Shown here in pieces: positions 1 through 6,126 of a stretch of 7,143 nucleotides of DNA. Under the pieces are notes generated by a model that worked only from the letters and a program-made list of their open reading frames with translations, was not told where the DNA came from and ran no database searches. The stretch comes from Gemmatimonadaceae bacterium (GTDB lineage: Bacteria > Gemmatimonadota > Gemmatimonadetes > Gemmatimonadales > Gemmatimonadaceae). The DNA is taken from positions 1 through 7,143 of the forward strand of contig JANYKY010000113.1 in assembly GCA_025357975.1 (NCBI GenBank), given 5' to 3'. A program made the translations under genes and the position numbers. How positions within the stretch are numbered: the stretch's first letter is position 1; each line of letters opens with the position of its first letter.

Positions 1-2
1 CG

Positions 3-545
3 CATCGCGGGGTTGATTCCGGCGTTGGGATTGCGCCGAGTGCCATTCAGGCGGCCCTCGGAATCGTGAAAGCGTATACAACGCGTGTTGGGAATGGTCC
101 ACTTCCGACCGAGTTGGAGGAGCCTCTCGGAACCCGGATGAGAACCCTCGGCAACGAATTCGGTGCGACGACTGGGCGTCCGCGACGGTGCGGATGGTTT
201 GATGGTGTGGTCGTGCGGTATGCTGCCCGCGTGAACGGTCTCACTGGACTCGCGGTGACGAAGCTCGACGTTCTCGATACGTTCGATAAGATCGCCATCT
301 GCACTGGATACAATGTCGGCCCTGATCTTTACACTGAATTTCCCGGCGATCTCGCCGCGCTTGAAGGAGCAGCTCCTCAGTACGAGTGGATGGATGGCTG
401 GCAGACGGACACGTCGACGGCTCGCTCGCTGGATCAGCTTCCGTCTGCCGCGCGAAAATATCTTGATCGAATTGAGTCGCTTGTCGAAACGCCGATCTCG
501 CATGTCAGCGTCGGCACTCGTCGCGATCAGATCATCTCCGCATAG
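3..545 (+). CDS. purA: Adenylosuccinate synthetase, C-terminal part (5' end outside window)
   Basis: This enzyme joins IMP and aspartate using GTP to give adenylosuccinate, the first committed step from IMP to AMP, in the cytosol. Only about 180 C-terminal codons are present, against roughly 430 in the whole family protein. The reading frame is open to the window edge, so the start lies upstream. Visible family signatures are KAYTTRVG followed by GPLPTEL (from nt 69), the IMP/aspartate-binding loop NEFGATTGR (about nt 153-179), the guanine-recognition segment TKLDVLD (nt 258-278), and the C-terminal SVGTRRDQ that corresponds to the family's S-T-G-P nucleotide-site segment. The protein ends with TAG at 543-545, about where the family ends. 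The first few residues (HRGVDSGVG) differ from the usual T-A-G-G pattern, but they lie too near the edge to judge. The GTG at 66 is internal to the gene, not its start. Identification is firm. Confidence 0.95.
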   Translation, partial: HRGVDSGVGIAPSAIQAALGIVKAYTTRVGNGPLPTELEEPLGTRMRTLGNEFGATTGRPRRCGWFDGVVVRYAARVNGLTGLAVTKLDVLDTFDKIAICTGYNVGPDLYTEFPGDLAALEGAAPQYEWMDGWQTDTSTARSLDQLPSAARKYLDRIESLVETPISHVSVGTRRDQIISA

Positions 546-584
546 CTGCGTTCTCGGAACTCCGTTTAGACGCAGAGAACGCAG
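546..584 (+). other. Stem-loop directly after purA stop
   Basis: Bases 546-555 (CTGCGTTCTC) pair perfectly with 575-584 across a 19-nt loop, starting at the first base after the purA stop codon. No run of T follows, so it is not a typical intrinsic terminator. The 3' arm of the stem is part of the GCAGAG-word palindrome that begins at 566, so the stem may simply be another inverted copy of that repeat word. A role in 3'-end formation or mRNA protection is inference. Confidence 0.4.
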
Positions 585-597
585 AGACCGCAGAGAA
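571..597. repeat. Three tandem 9-bp units in left arm
   Basis: The unit CGCAGAGAA occurs at 571-579, 580-588 (last base changed to C) and 589-597. This is the left-arm counterpart of the four-unit array at 865-900, read on the opposite strand. Confidence 0.8.
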
Positions 598-864
598 CTG
601 CAAACTGCATTGGACACAGAGGCCACAGAGAACAACATCCCCACCGTCAATCGAAGGCGAAAGCCTGAACGGCGCCCGGTTGGTTTCCATTTGTTTGTTG
701 TTAACGACATTCCAGGCCTCAACCGGAAACGCGAATGTTGTGGCAGTTAACCCCAAACGAATAATCCGTCGCCTGAATTGGCGCGCGAGATCGACGGAAG
801 GACGAATGTAGTTCTCTGTGAGCGCTGTGGTCTCTGTGTCCAAAGCAGTTGCTGTTCCGCCGTT

Positions 865-900
865 TCTGCGTTCTCTGCGTTCTCTGCGTTCTCTGCGTCT
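865..900. repeat. Four tandem 9-bp units in right arm
   Basis: The unit TCTGCGTTC occurs three times exactly (865-873, 874-882, 883-891) and once with two changes at its 3' end (892-900). It is the reverse complement of the left-arm word. The right arm has one more unit than the left, which suggests slippage or copy-number change of the unit. Confidence 0.85.
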
Positions 901-960
901 AATAGCAGTTTGGAGAATGAAATAGACCCGGCTTGCCGAGGGAAATGACGCCTTTCCGAC

Positions 961-978
961 TATATTACGCAGCTTATG
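961..978 (+). promoter_or_regulatory. Candidate -10 box for a leaderless glyS transcript
   Basis: TATATT at 961-966 matches five of six bases of the TATAAT consensus and ends nine bases before the glyS ATG at 976. A start point about seven bases downstream would fall within a few bases of the ATG, giving a leaderless or nearly leaderless mRNA. In agreement, there is no purine-rich Shine-Dalgarno sequence before the ATG (the preceding bases are TTACGCAGCTT). No good -35 box sits at 16-18 bp; TTGCCG at 934-939 is 21 bp away. Confidence 0.4.
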
Positions 979-2325
979 CCGAATCAGCCCGACGTGATGG
1001 AAAAACTCGTGTCGCTGTCCAAGCGGCGGGGATTTATCTTCCAGTCTTCAGAGATTTACGGTGGCACCGGGTCCGTTTGGGATTACGGGCCGCTTGGTGT
1101 TGAGCTCAAGCGTAATCTCCAGGAGCGCTGGTGGAAGGCGATGGTTCGCTCACGCTCCGACATTGAAGGCCTCGACTCGGCCATTTTGATGCATCCGAGA
1201 GTCTGGGAGGCCAGCGGGCACGTCGGCGGTTTCGTCGATCCGCTCGTCGATTGCAGGAATTGCAAGAAACGTTTCCGCGCTGACGATCCGCGCATCAAGG
1301 GCACTCCGGGTACACCCGAGGCGCAATGCCCCGCGTGCGGAATGAAGGGCACGCTTGGCGAGGCACGCCAGTTCAACCTCATGTTCAAGACGTTCATGGG
1401 GCCAGCCGAAGATACGGCCTCTGTCGTGTACCTGAGGCCGGAAACAGCGCAGGGAACGTACGTCAATTTTCTCAACGTCCAGCAGTCAACTCGGCAGCGA
1501 GTTCCATTCGGCATCGCACAAATCGGCAAGGCGTTCCGCAACGAAATCACGCCGGGGAATTTCATCTTCCGAACCCGCGAGTTCGAACAGATGGAAATGC
1601 AGTTTTTCGTGGAACCGGGCACCGATATGACGTGGTTCGAGTACTGGAAAGAAGAGCGGATGAAGTGGCACCGCGGGCTTGGCCTCGCCGAAGATCGGTT
1701 GCAGTTCCATGAACACACGGCGGATGAGCTGGCGCACTATGCGCGCGCCGCGTTCGATGTGCAATTCGACTTTGGCGGGTCGCTTGGATTCCAGGAGATC
1801 GAGGGAATCCACAATCGCGGAGACTTCGATCTCACTCAACATCAAAAATTCTCCGGCAAGAAGCTCGAGTATTTCGATCAGGGCGCTAACAAACGGTTCG
1901 TGCCTTTCGTAGTGGAGACAGCGGTTGGCCCCAATCGGACATTGCTCGCGATTCTCGTTAATGGTTATCGCGAGGAAAACGTCGAGGGAGAAAGCGAAGG
2001 CCGCGTTGTGCTCGGGCTCATACCGTCACTCGCGCCGATCAAGGCCGGCGTGTTTCCGCTCGTCAAGAAAGACGGAATGCCCGAGATGGCGAAGAAGATC
2101 GCGGATGATCTCCGACAGTCGTTCTCGGTGTTTTACGATGACAGCGGAGCTATCGGGCGGAGGTATCGTCGTCAGGACGAAGTCGGAACGCCTTTCTGCA
2201 TCACCGTCGACGGCGAATCCGCGGCCGCGAACTCTGTAACCGTTCGTGATCGCGACACTCTCAAGCAGGAACGCATCGGCATCGACACGTTGCGCGAATA
2301 CATTGGCAGCAGAATCGCTGGATGA
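976..2325 (+). CDS. glyS: Glycyl-tRNA synthetase, alpha2 (eukaryotic/Gram-positive-like) type
   Basis: This class II aminoacyl-tRNA synthetase charges tRNA-Gly with glycine using ATP, in the cytosol. The 449-residue single chain is the homodimeric type, not the alpha2-beta2 GlyQ/GlyS type of E. coli. The N-terminus carries [16 protein letters not shown] and a WDYGPLG segment (to residue 41). A Cys4 cluster C93-x2-C96 and C118-x2-C121 looks like a zinc knuckle. RPETAQG (154-160) and motif 2, with FRNE (187-190) and [13 protein letters not shown] (199-211), form the active site. Motif 3 reads [11 protein letters not shown] (314-324), with Asn where relatives I recall have Asp before the Arg. 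The anticodon-binding domain runs from about 348 to the end and includes [13 protein letters not shown] and VTVRDRD. ATG 976 is chosen because homology begins at about residue 8; an internal ATG at 997 is the alternative. The stop overlaps the next start (ATGA), implying translational coupling. At 449 residues it is slightly compact for the family. Confidence 0.96.
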   Translation: MPNQPDVMEKLVSLSKRRGFIFQSSEIYGGTGSVWDYGPLGVELKRNLQERWWKAMVRSRSDIEGLDSAILMHPRVWEASGHVGGFVDPLVDCRNCKKRFRADDPRIKGTPGTPEAQCPACGMKGTLGEARQFNLMFKTFMGPAEDTASVVYLRPETAQGTYVNFLNVQQSTRQRVPFGIAQIGKAFRNEITPGNFIFRTREFEQMEMQFFVEPGTDMTWFEYWKEERMKWHRGLGLAEDRLQFHEHTADELAHYARAAFDVQFDFGGSLGFQEIEGIHNRGDFDLTQHQKFSGKKLEYFDQGANKRFVPFVVETAVGPNRTLLAILVNGYREENVEGESEGRVVLGLIPSLAPIKAGVFPLVKKDGMPEMAKKIADDLRQSFSVFYDDSGAIGRRYRRQDEVGTPFCITVDGESAAANSVTVRDRDTLKQERIGIDTLREYIGSRIAG

Positions 2326-3848
2326 AGGAGCTGACGCTTGACCGCCTGAGGGAAGACGGTCAGGCGTTCACGGAAGAGATTTCGCGCGAAAGCTATCTCG
2401 CGCATTCGGGTCACAAGGCTTCAGCCGATTTCCAGCCGATCTATGGCAAGTACGCAAACGTGCTTGGCGATGAGGCCCTCGGGTTGACGCTCGATCTCTT
2501 CAAGGATTCTGCGAAAGGGACAGATGAGCATCGGTCTGCAGCGCTGCTGCTGGAGTGGCAACTCGAATCTCAGGCGTCGCGCTCTTTGGCCGAGCTGGAT
2601 GAGCGCGAAATCGAGTGGGAGAGGAATGCGGTCATCACCACGCCCGATGGACAGCAGGTTCAATATCAGGCCGCCGCAATCGAGATTGCGAATGAAAAAA
2701 ATCGAGTGAAGCGCCTGGCACTCGATGATGCGCGCGCCGCGCTGGTCCAGCAAGACCATGCACCGATGCGCCTGGAGAGAATCCAGCGTGAGAAGGACTT
2801 CATTGAATCGCTGGGAATCGCGCCGACGTACAACGCGGCGTTCGAGGAGATCACCGGAGTTTCGCTCGATTCGCTCGCGAAAGAGTGCGCCGCGTTCATT
2901 CGCGACAGCCAGGCGATGTGGGATGAAACCCTTCCGTATCACCTGAAGAAATCTCTTGGATTAAAGCCCGGAGAAGCAACGCGATCTGACGCTCTCGCTC
3001 TGCTTCGCGCATCGGAATACGATGGCGCATTTCCCGGGCAGCATCTCCAGAGCTCGATCTCGCGGCAGATCAAGGAGATGGGGCTCGATCCAGTTGCCGA
3101 CGGCCGCATCATTTACGACGTCGGTGATCGCCCGGGCAAACGGGCGCGCGCGTTTTGCGCCCCGACGCGAGTCCCCGAGGAAGTGTATCTCGTGCTCCGG
3201 CCGCACGGTGGCCAGAGCGACTACACCACGTTGCTGCACGAAGCGGGACACGCATTGCATTTTGCAAACGTGCGCAGTGATTACCCGTTTGAATATCGGT
3301 GGCTCGGCGACAATTCGGTGACCGAGTCGTACGCGATGCTGATGGACCACCGGATGCAAGATCGAAGGTGGCTGCTTCGATATACCGAGTTGGGCACCGG
3401 TAATGTCGACGACTTTCTGCGACTCGCCGGCTTCGAGGAGCTGCATTACATACGCCGATATTGCGCGAAGCTCATCTACGAGGTGCAGGCGTACGGCGAC
3501 AATGCAGACTGGAAAGACCTTCCAGACCTTTACGTCGAAACGTTGACTTCCGCGACGAACTTTCGTTATCGCGCGGCCGATGCATTCGTCGATTTCGATG
3601 CGCGCTACTATTCGACTCGATACCTGAGAGCCTGGCAGCTGCAGGCGCAGCTCAATGAGTCGCTGGTGTCCCGGTTCGATCTTGACTGGTTTCGAAATCC
3701 TGGCGCGGGTCCATGGTTGATCTCGGATCTTTGGTCCGAGGGACAACGCGAATCTGCTGAAGAGATCGCGTCGAGAGTCAGTGGCACCGGTGAGAAACTC
3801 TCGTTCGCTCCGCTACTTCGAAATATCGAGATGCTCCTTGGAAGCTGA
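2322..3848 (+). CDS. M3-like zinc metallopeptidase (oligopeptidase)
   Basis: This is probably a cytosolic oligopeptide-cleaving zinc peptidase; the 508 residues show no signal peptide or membrane segment. The zinc motif HEAGH is at 306-310 in [12 protein letters not shown], and E335 (in SVTESYAM) lies 25 residues after H310. That is the spacing of the third zinc ligand in the M3 (thimet oligopeptidase/PepF) family. The C-terminal [14 protein letters not shown] (425-438) is where M3 enzymes carry substrate-binding tyrosines. [11 protein letters not shown] (271-281) and YLVLRPHGG (289-297) come before the active site. The N-terminal half is helical and charged, as in M3. The segment round the third ligand is not the usual M3 sequence, so this is a divergent subfamily; M32 carboxypeptidases are a less likely alternative. 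ATG 2322 overlaps the glyS stop by four bases. The 3' end overlaps the M20 gene, so the three genes are probably co-translated. Substrates are unknown. Confidence 0.85.
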   Translation: MKELTLDRLREDGQAFTEEISRESYLAHSGHKASADFQPIYGKYANVLGDEALGLTLDLFKDSAKGTDEHRSAALLLEWQLESQASRSLAELDEREIEWERNAVITTPDGQQVQYQAAAIEIANEKNRVKRLALDDARAALVQQDHAPMRLERIQREKDFIESLGIAPTYNAAFEEITGVSLDSLAKECAAFIRDSQAMWDETLPYHLKKSLGLKPGEATRSDALALLRASEYDGAFPGQHLQSSISRQIKEMGLDPVADGRIIYDVGDRPGKRARAFCAPTRVPEEVYLVLRPHGGQSDYTTLLHEAGHALHFANVRSDYPFEYRWLGDNSVTESYAMLMDHRMQDRRWLLRYTELGTGNVDDFLRLAGFEELHYIRRYCAKLIYEVQAYGDNADWKDLPDLYVETLTSATNFRYRAADAFVDFDARYYSTRYLRAWQLQAQLNESLVSRFDLDWFRNPGAGPWLISDLWSEGQRESAEEIASRVSGTGEKLSFAPLLRNIEMLLGS

Positions 3849-5193
3849 TTGGACCGCGGTAGAGGATGAGACAGTGGCTCATCTGCAGGCAATTATCCGC
3901 TTTGATACAACCAACCCGCCGGGAAACGAGCTCCCTCTCGCGCAATATCTGGCCGGCGTGCTGACGAGGGATGGAATCGCGAGTGAGATTCTCGAGCCTC
4001 GCCCCCACCGCGCACAATTAATCGCGCGGATTCGCGGAAACGGGAAGAAGCGGCCGGTGATGCTACTCGCTCACATGGACGTGGTCCCTGTAGAGCGCGA
4101 GAAGTGGTCATGCGACCCGTTCGGCGGGGTCGTTCGTGATGGGTATCTCTATGGCCGGGGAGCGATCGACGACAAAGGAATGCTTTCGGCCAATCTCATG
4201 GCTCTGCTTCTCGTCAAGCGAAGGTTGGTTGAACGCGGGATCGTGCTCGATCGCGATGTCGTCTTCGTCGCAACGTCAGATGAAGAATCGGGCGGCGCTG
4301 ATGGAATGCGCTGGCTCGTCGAGAATCATCGCGAGCAGCTGGACGCGGAGTTCGCTATTAACGAAGGTGGCCGCACGCGGATTATCGAGGGCGGGAAGCG
4401 CTATCTGGCGATTCAAACGGCTGAGAAGATCTCGCATCAGGTTTCTATTACGGCGCGCGGGCCGGCCGGGCATGCCGCAATTCCTCTGGAGGGGAACGCG
4501 GTCTTCGAGCTCGGGGTCGCACTCGCGAAGCTTCGGGAGTATCGCGAACCGGTGACTTTGACGTCCACGACGAGGCAGTTGTTCAGCGAGCTGGCAAACG
4601 TATGGCCTGCGCCCGATGTGGCGAAAGCGATGCGCGGGATTGTCTCTGCGGACGCAGCTGAGAGCGCTTCCGCCGCGAAGGTGCTATCGCGAATCCCTGT
4701 TTTCAATGCCGTGATGAGAAACGGGATCTCTCCCGTTGAGTTGTCAGGCGGAGTCGCCGGCAACGTGATCCCGGCCGAAGCTCGGGCGATGCTCAATGTG
4801 CGGACGATTCCCGGTCACAGAATCGAAGATGTGTGTGCGCGAATCGGCGCCGTGGTCGAGGATCCAGCGATAACGGTCTCGATAGAATCGCATGGAAAAG
4901 AAGCGCCCGGTTCTGATCCCGACTCGGCGATGTTCCATGCGTTATCGGGTGCCGCAAGGATGCTCGACTCCGAGATGGCGGTCGTACCGTACCTGAGCAC
5001 CGGCGGCACTGATAGCGCGCACTTACGGCGACTTGGGATCGATGCGTATGGAATCCTGCCGTTCCCAATGGAGCAATCTGACGAAGAACGGATGCACGGG
5101 CACGATGAACGCGTGCCGGTCAAGTCTCTCCATTTTGGTGTGCGGATGATTTATGAGGCTGTCCGCTCCGTTTCGATTGCCAGCAGCAGTTGA
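3838..5193 (+). CDS. M20 family metallopeptidase (M20/M25/M40)
   Basis: This is a co-catalytic di-zinc hydrolase that most likely cleaves dipeptides or N-acyl amino acids in the cytosol. Counting from TTG 3838 (451 aa), the ligands are H79 in LLAHMDVVP with D81 beside it, D111 in RGAIDDKG, the catalytic and metal-binding pair E149-E150 in SDEES, E176 in AINEGG, and H420 in MHGHDERV. The lid/dimer domain runs from about 192 to 310, with H212 in GPAGHAA as the cross-subunit histidine. STGGTDSAHLRRLGI (387-401) is typical of M20 peptidases. TTG 3838 is chosen because homology starts just after it (ADWTAVEDE, then RFDTTNPPGNE). It overlaps the M3 gene by only 11 bp and has GAGA about seven bases upstream. 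GTG at 3781 or 3790 would overlap by 59-68 bp and add residues unlike the family. It is the last gene of the glyS unit. The exact substrate cannot be read from sequence. Confidence 0.92.
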   Translation: MEADWTAVEDETVAHLQAIIRFDTTNPPGNELPLAQYLAGVLTRDGIASEILEPRPHRAQLIARIRGNGKKRPVMLLAHMDVVPVEREKWSCDPFGGVVRDGYLYGRGAIDDKGMLSANLMALLLVKRRLVERGIVLDRDVVFVATSDEESGGADGMRWLVENHREQLDAEFAINEGGRTRIIEGGKRYLAIQTAEKISHQVSITARGPAGHAAIPLEGNAVFELGVALAKLREYREPVTLTSTTRQLFSELANVWPAPDVAKAMRGIVSADAAESASAAKVLSRIPVFNAVMRNGISPVELSGGVAGNVIPAEARAMLNVRTIPGHRIEDVCARIGAVVEDPAITVSIESHGKEAPGSDPDSAMFHALSGAARMLDSEMAVVPYLSTGGTDSAHLRRLGIDAYGILPFPMEQSDEERMHGHDERVPVKSLHFGVRMIYEAVRSVSIASSS

Positions 5194-5194
5194 T

Positions 5195-5368
5195 GTTAAG
5201 CAGGTAGCAGGGAGCCAGATCGGCTGGAAGCAGGTGGCGCGTCAAAGCCATAGCGACCCTGACCGGCAAGATGGTTTCCTGCAAGATCATTTTGCAGCCG
5301 CGCGGTCGCATCGGTTTAGACGCGCTGCCTGCCACCTGCTAATCTGGCTGCCAGCTTACCTGCTTAAC
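5195..5368. repeat. 174-bp interrupted palindrome (AGCAGGT type)
   Basis: The element begins two bases after the M20 stop codon. The left arm 5195-5243 and right arm 5319-5368 pair in blocks: 5195-5206 with 5357-5368 (12 bp perfect), 5213-5220 with 5342-5349 (8 bp), 5229-5238 with 5331-5340 (10 bp) and 5239-5243 with 5319-5323 (5 bp). An inner stem, 5253-5258 with 5304-5309, continues the fold. The arms are assembled from the word AGCAGGT, two copies per arm. The sequence is unrelated to the element at 566-902 although the architecture is similar. It could act as an mRNA 3'-end structure or be a small mobile palindrome. It has no coding capacity that I believe. Confidence 0.75.
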
Positions 5369-5369
5369 T

Positions 5370-5389
5370 ACAAGCCGTTCTCGGCTTGT
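5370..5389 (+). other. Short perfect hairpin before the second gene unit
   Basis: ACAAGCCG (5370-5377) pairs with CGGCTTGT (5382-5389) around a TTCT loop, an 8-bp perfect stem. No T-tract follows, so termination by the intrinsic mechanism is doubtful. It overlaps the candidate -35 box at 5386-5391, so it might instead be an operator-like dyad. The function is open. Confidence 0.45.
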
Positions 5390-5415
5390 CGGCATCCCCG
5401 GCTGGCCGGTAGATT
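5386..5415 (+). promoter_or_regulatory. Candidate sigma70-type promoter for the 111-aa/Ub-like/deacetylase unit
   Basis: TTGTCG (5386-5391) and TAGATT (5410-5415) each match four of six consensus bases, with an 18-bp spacer. Transcription would start near 5422, about 29 nt before the ATG at 5451. This is the best-placed candidate in the gap between the two gene units. The match is only moderate. Confidence 0.35.
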
Positions 5416-5450
5416 GCCTCAACAGCCACCAGCCAACCCAGCAAGAATAA

Positions 5451-5786
5451 ATGCCACCCACCAACGCCCAACGCGCCAAGACGCTCCAGGAAATCACGAC
5501 CACTCTCTCGGTCGCCGAGGTGATTTCTGCGGCAAAGAATTTCTTCCCGCGGCGCAACAGCGTCTACGCGGCTTTTCTCGATCGGGAAGGGCCAGGCTAT
5601 GTGACTTTTCGGGGTCAGGGCGGGGAAGAAATCGTCATCGGAGCCGCGAAAACAGAGGCTGGCACCCGGGTTTCGGGATCTACTTACCTGTTCGATCAGC
5701 AGGTATCGCGGTTTTTTTCTGGTCTGCCGACAGCTGATGTAATGGCCATTTCGGCGCCCGCTCTTGCTGCCGGAGCAAATCCGTGA
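5451..5786 (+). CDS. Small protein of unknown function, first gene of the Ub-like/deacetylase unit
   Basis: I do not recognise this 111-residue protein. It is soluble in appearance, with no signal peptide, membrane segment, cysteine cluster or obvious catalytic motif. Reading by eye, residues 8-32 look helical. Residues 37-77 look like four short strands (YAAFLDRE, GYVTFRGQ, EEIVIGAA, GTRVSGST) and residues 80-92 like a helix (LFDQQVSRFFSGL), followed by an Ala-rich tail. The dense Gly and aromatic pattern in the middle suggests a real folded domain. ATG 5451 has only a weak AAGA upstream; no better start exists before the domain. The stop TGA overlaps the GTG start of the next gene, so the two are likely translationally coupled and perhaps partners. 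Overlap with a real gene, gap-free placement in the unit and protein-like composition argue that it is coding. Confidence 0.7.
   Translation: MPPTNAQRAKTLQEITTTLSVAEVISAAKNFFPRRNSVYAAFLDREGPGYVTFRGQGGEEIVIGAAKTEAGTRVSGSTYLFDQQVSRFFSGLPTADVMAISAPALAAGANP
5772..5785 (+). promoter_or_regulatory. Ribosome binding site deciding the GTG start at 5783
   Basis: GGAG at 5772-5775 lies seven bases before GTG 5783, inside the 3' end of the upstream gene. This is the clearest Shine-Dalgarno sequence at any start in the window and supports the non-ATG start of the beta-grasp protein. Confidence 0.6.
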
Positions 5787-6109
5787 CGGTTCCGTTCGTT
5801 ACGGAGCTTCGCACCGATGCCTCCGTCATCATCATCGGCGGTGAGGCGGCGAACTCGCTTCATATTCGGGTTCAGGTTGCTGAGCTGTGGGAGGCCGTTC
5901 GCGTCGATGCTCCCGGGCAGGCGGCAGTGCTGGCGGTAAAGACCGCGGCACTGGCGGCATTCTACCCGGAAGGCGTTGATGCCGGAGACTTCGTCACGAA
6001 GCTGCACGGCTTCGAAATCTTTCATGAAAACGAATCTCTCGACGCTGTGGGAGTGCGCGACGGCTCGACCCTTCTACTGACGTACCGTCGGCGCCGACCG
6101 GTACGCTGA
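5783..6109 (+). CDS. Ubiquitin-like beta-grasp protein (EsaB/YukD-like candidate)
   Basis: This 108-residue protein looks like a beta-grasp domain. SLHIRVQVAELWEAVRVDAP (25-44) would form the first beta hairpin, AAVLAVKTAALAAFYPEG (47-64) the helix, then DFVTKLHGFEIFHENESL (69-86). The end, LDAVGVRDGSTLLLTYRRRRP, lines up with the ubiquitin pattern of a loop, then a turn with xxGSTL, then the last strand and a basic tail. Identity to ubiquitin is low and the call rests on pattern. The tail is RRRRPVR with no Gly-Gly, so conjugation in the ubiquitin manner is not expected without processing; bacterial EsaB/YukD proteins of type VII secretion also lack Gly-Gly. No WXG100 or EssC gene is in the window. 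GTG 5783 overlaps the previous stop (GTGA), and the next gene starts 14 bases after this stop. The function is unknown; a binding partner or regulator of its neighbours is plausible. Confidence 0.7.
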   Translation: MTVPFVTELRTDASVIIIGGEAANSLHIRVQVAELWEAVRVDAPGQAAVLAVKTAALAAFYPEGVDAGDFVTKLHGFEIFHENESLDAVGVRDGSTLLLTYRRRRPVR

Positions 6110-6112
6110 CGC

Positions 6113-6126
6113 AAGGCGCTCCGATG
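6113..6126 (+). promoter_or_regulatory. Ribosome binding site for the deacetylase-like gene
   Basis: AAGG at 6113-6116 is seven bases before ATG 6124, within the 14-nt gap after the beta-grasp gene. It supports ATG 6124 as the start and a shared transcript. Confidence 0.5.

Larger units (their letters stand above)
566..902. repeat. 337-bp interrupted palindromic repeat element (GCAGAG type)
   Basis: This element fills most of the 430-nt gene-free stretch between purA and glyS. Bases 566-598 are the reverse complement of 870-902 with one mismatch in 33; the outer 22 bp (566-587 with 881-902) are perfect. A second pair of blocks, 603-628 with 825-850, matches in 24 of 26 positions. A third, 624-633 with 811-820, is perfect. 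The termini are TTAGACGC and GCGTCTAA. The centre (634-810) is unique sequence with a small AGGC-GAAA-GCCT hairpin at 655-666. There is no transposase and no convincing ORF inside. It resembles the GCAGAG-rich intergenic repeats I remember from some environmental bacterial genomes, and it could be a MITE-like non-autonomous element; both points are recollection and inference. I see no clear target-site duplication. Confidence 0.8.

Noticed and set aside
9..14. Possible frameshift in purA at the GGGG run
   Set aside because: Frame 1 before the run reads I-A-G, like part of the family's T-A-G-G, but only eight bases are upstream and the given frame stays open; it cannot be judged at the edge.
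313..750. Plus-strand 145-aa ORF overlapping the purA end
   Set aside because: The first half is purA in another frame and the second half is the repeat element; composition is Arg/Ser-rich as in frame shadows.
532..843. Minus-strand 103-aa ORF in the purA-glyS gap
   Set aside because: It lies inside the palindromic element and its repeats (CGLCVQC, SAVSAFSAS) are translation of the GCAGAG words. It has no ribosome site or family resemblance.
941..957. GGAAA/TTTCC dyad just upstream of the glyS -10 box as an operator
   Set aside because: A 5-bp dyad with a 7-nt spacer is too common to call.
1083..1718. 211-aa minus-strand ORF opposite glyS
   Set aside because: It is an antisense shadow of a strongly conserved synthetase.
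564..5323. GTTTAGACGC shared by both palindromic elements (564-573 and 5314-5323)
   Set aside because: A 10-base match between two places in 7 kb is expected by chance, and the positions within the elements differ.
5153..5737. Plus-strand 194-aa ORF spanning the second palindrome
   Set aside because: It starts inside the M20 gene, crosses the palindrome, then shadows the 111-aa gene; composition is Arg/Ala/His-rich with no domain.
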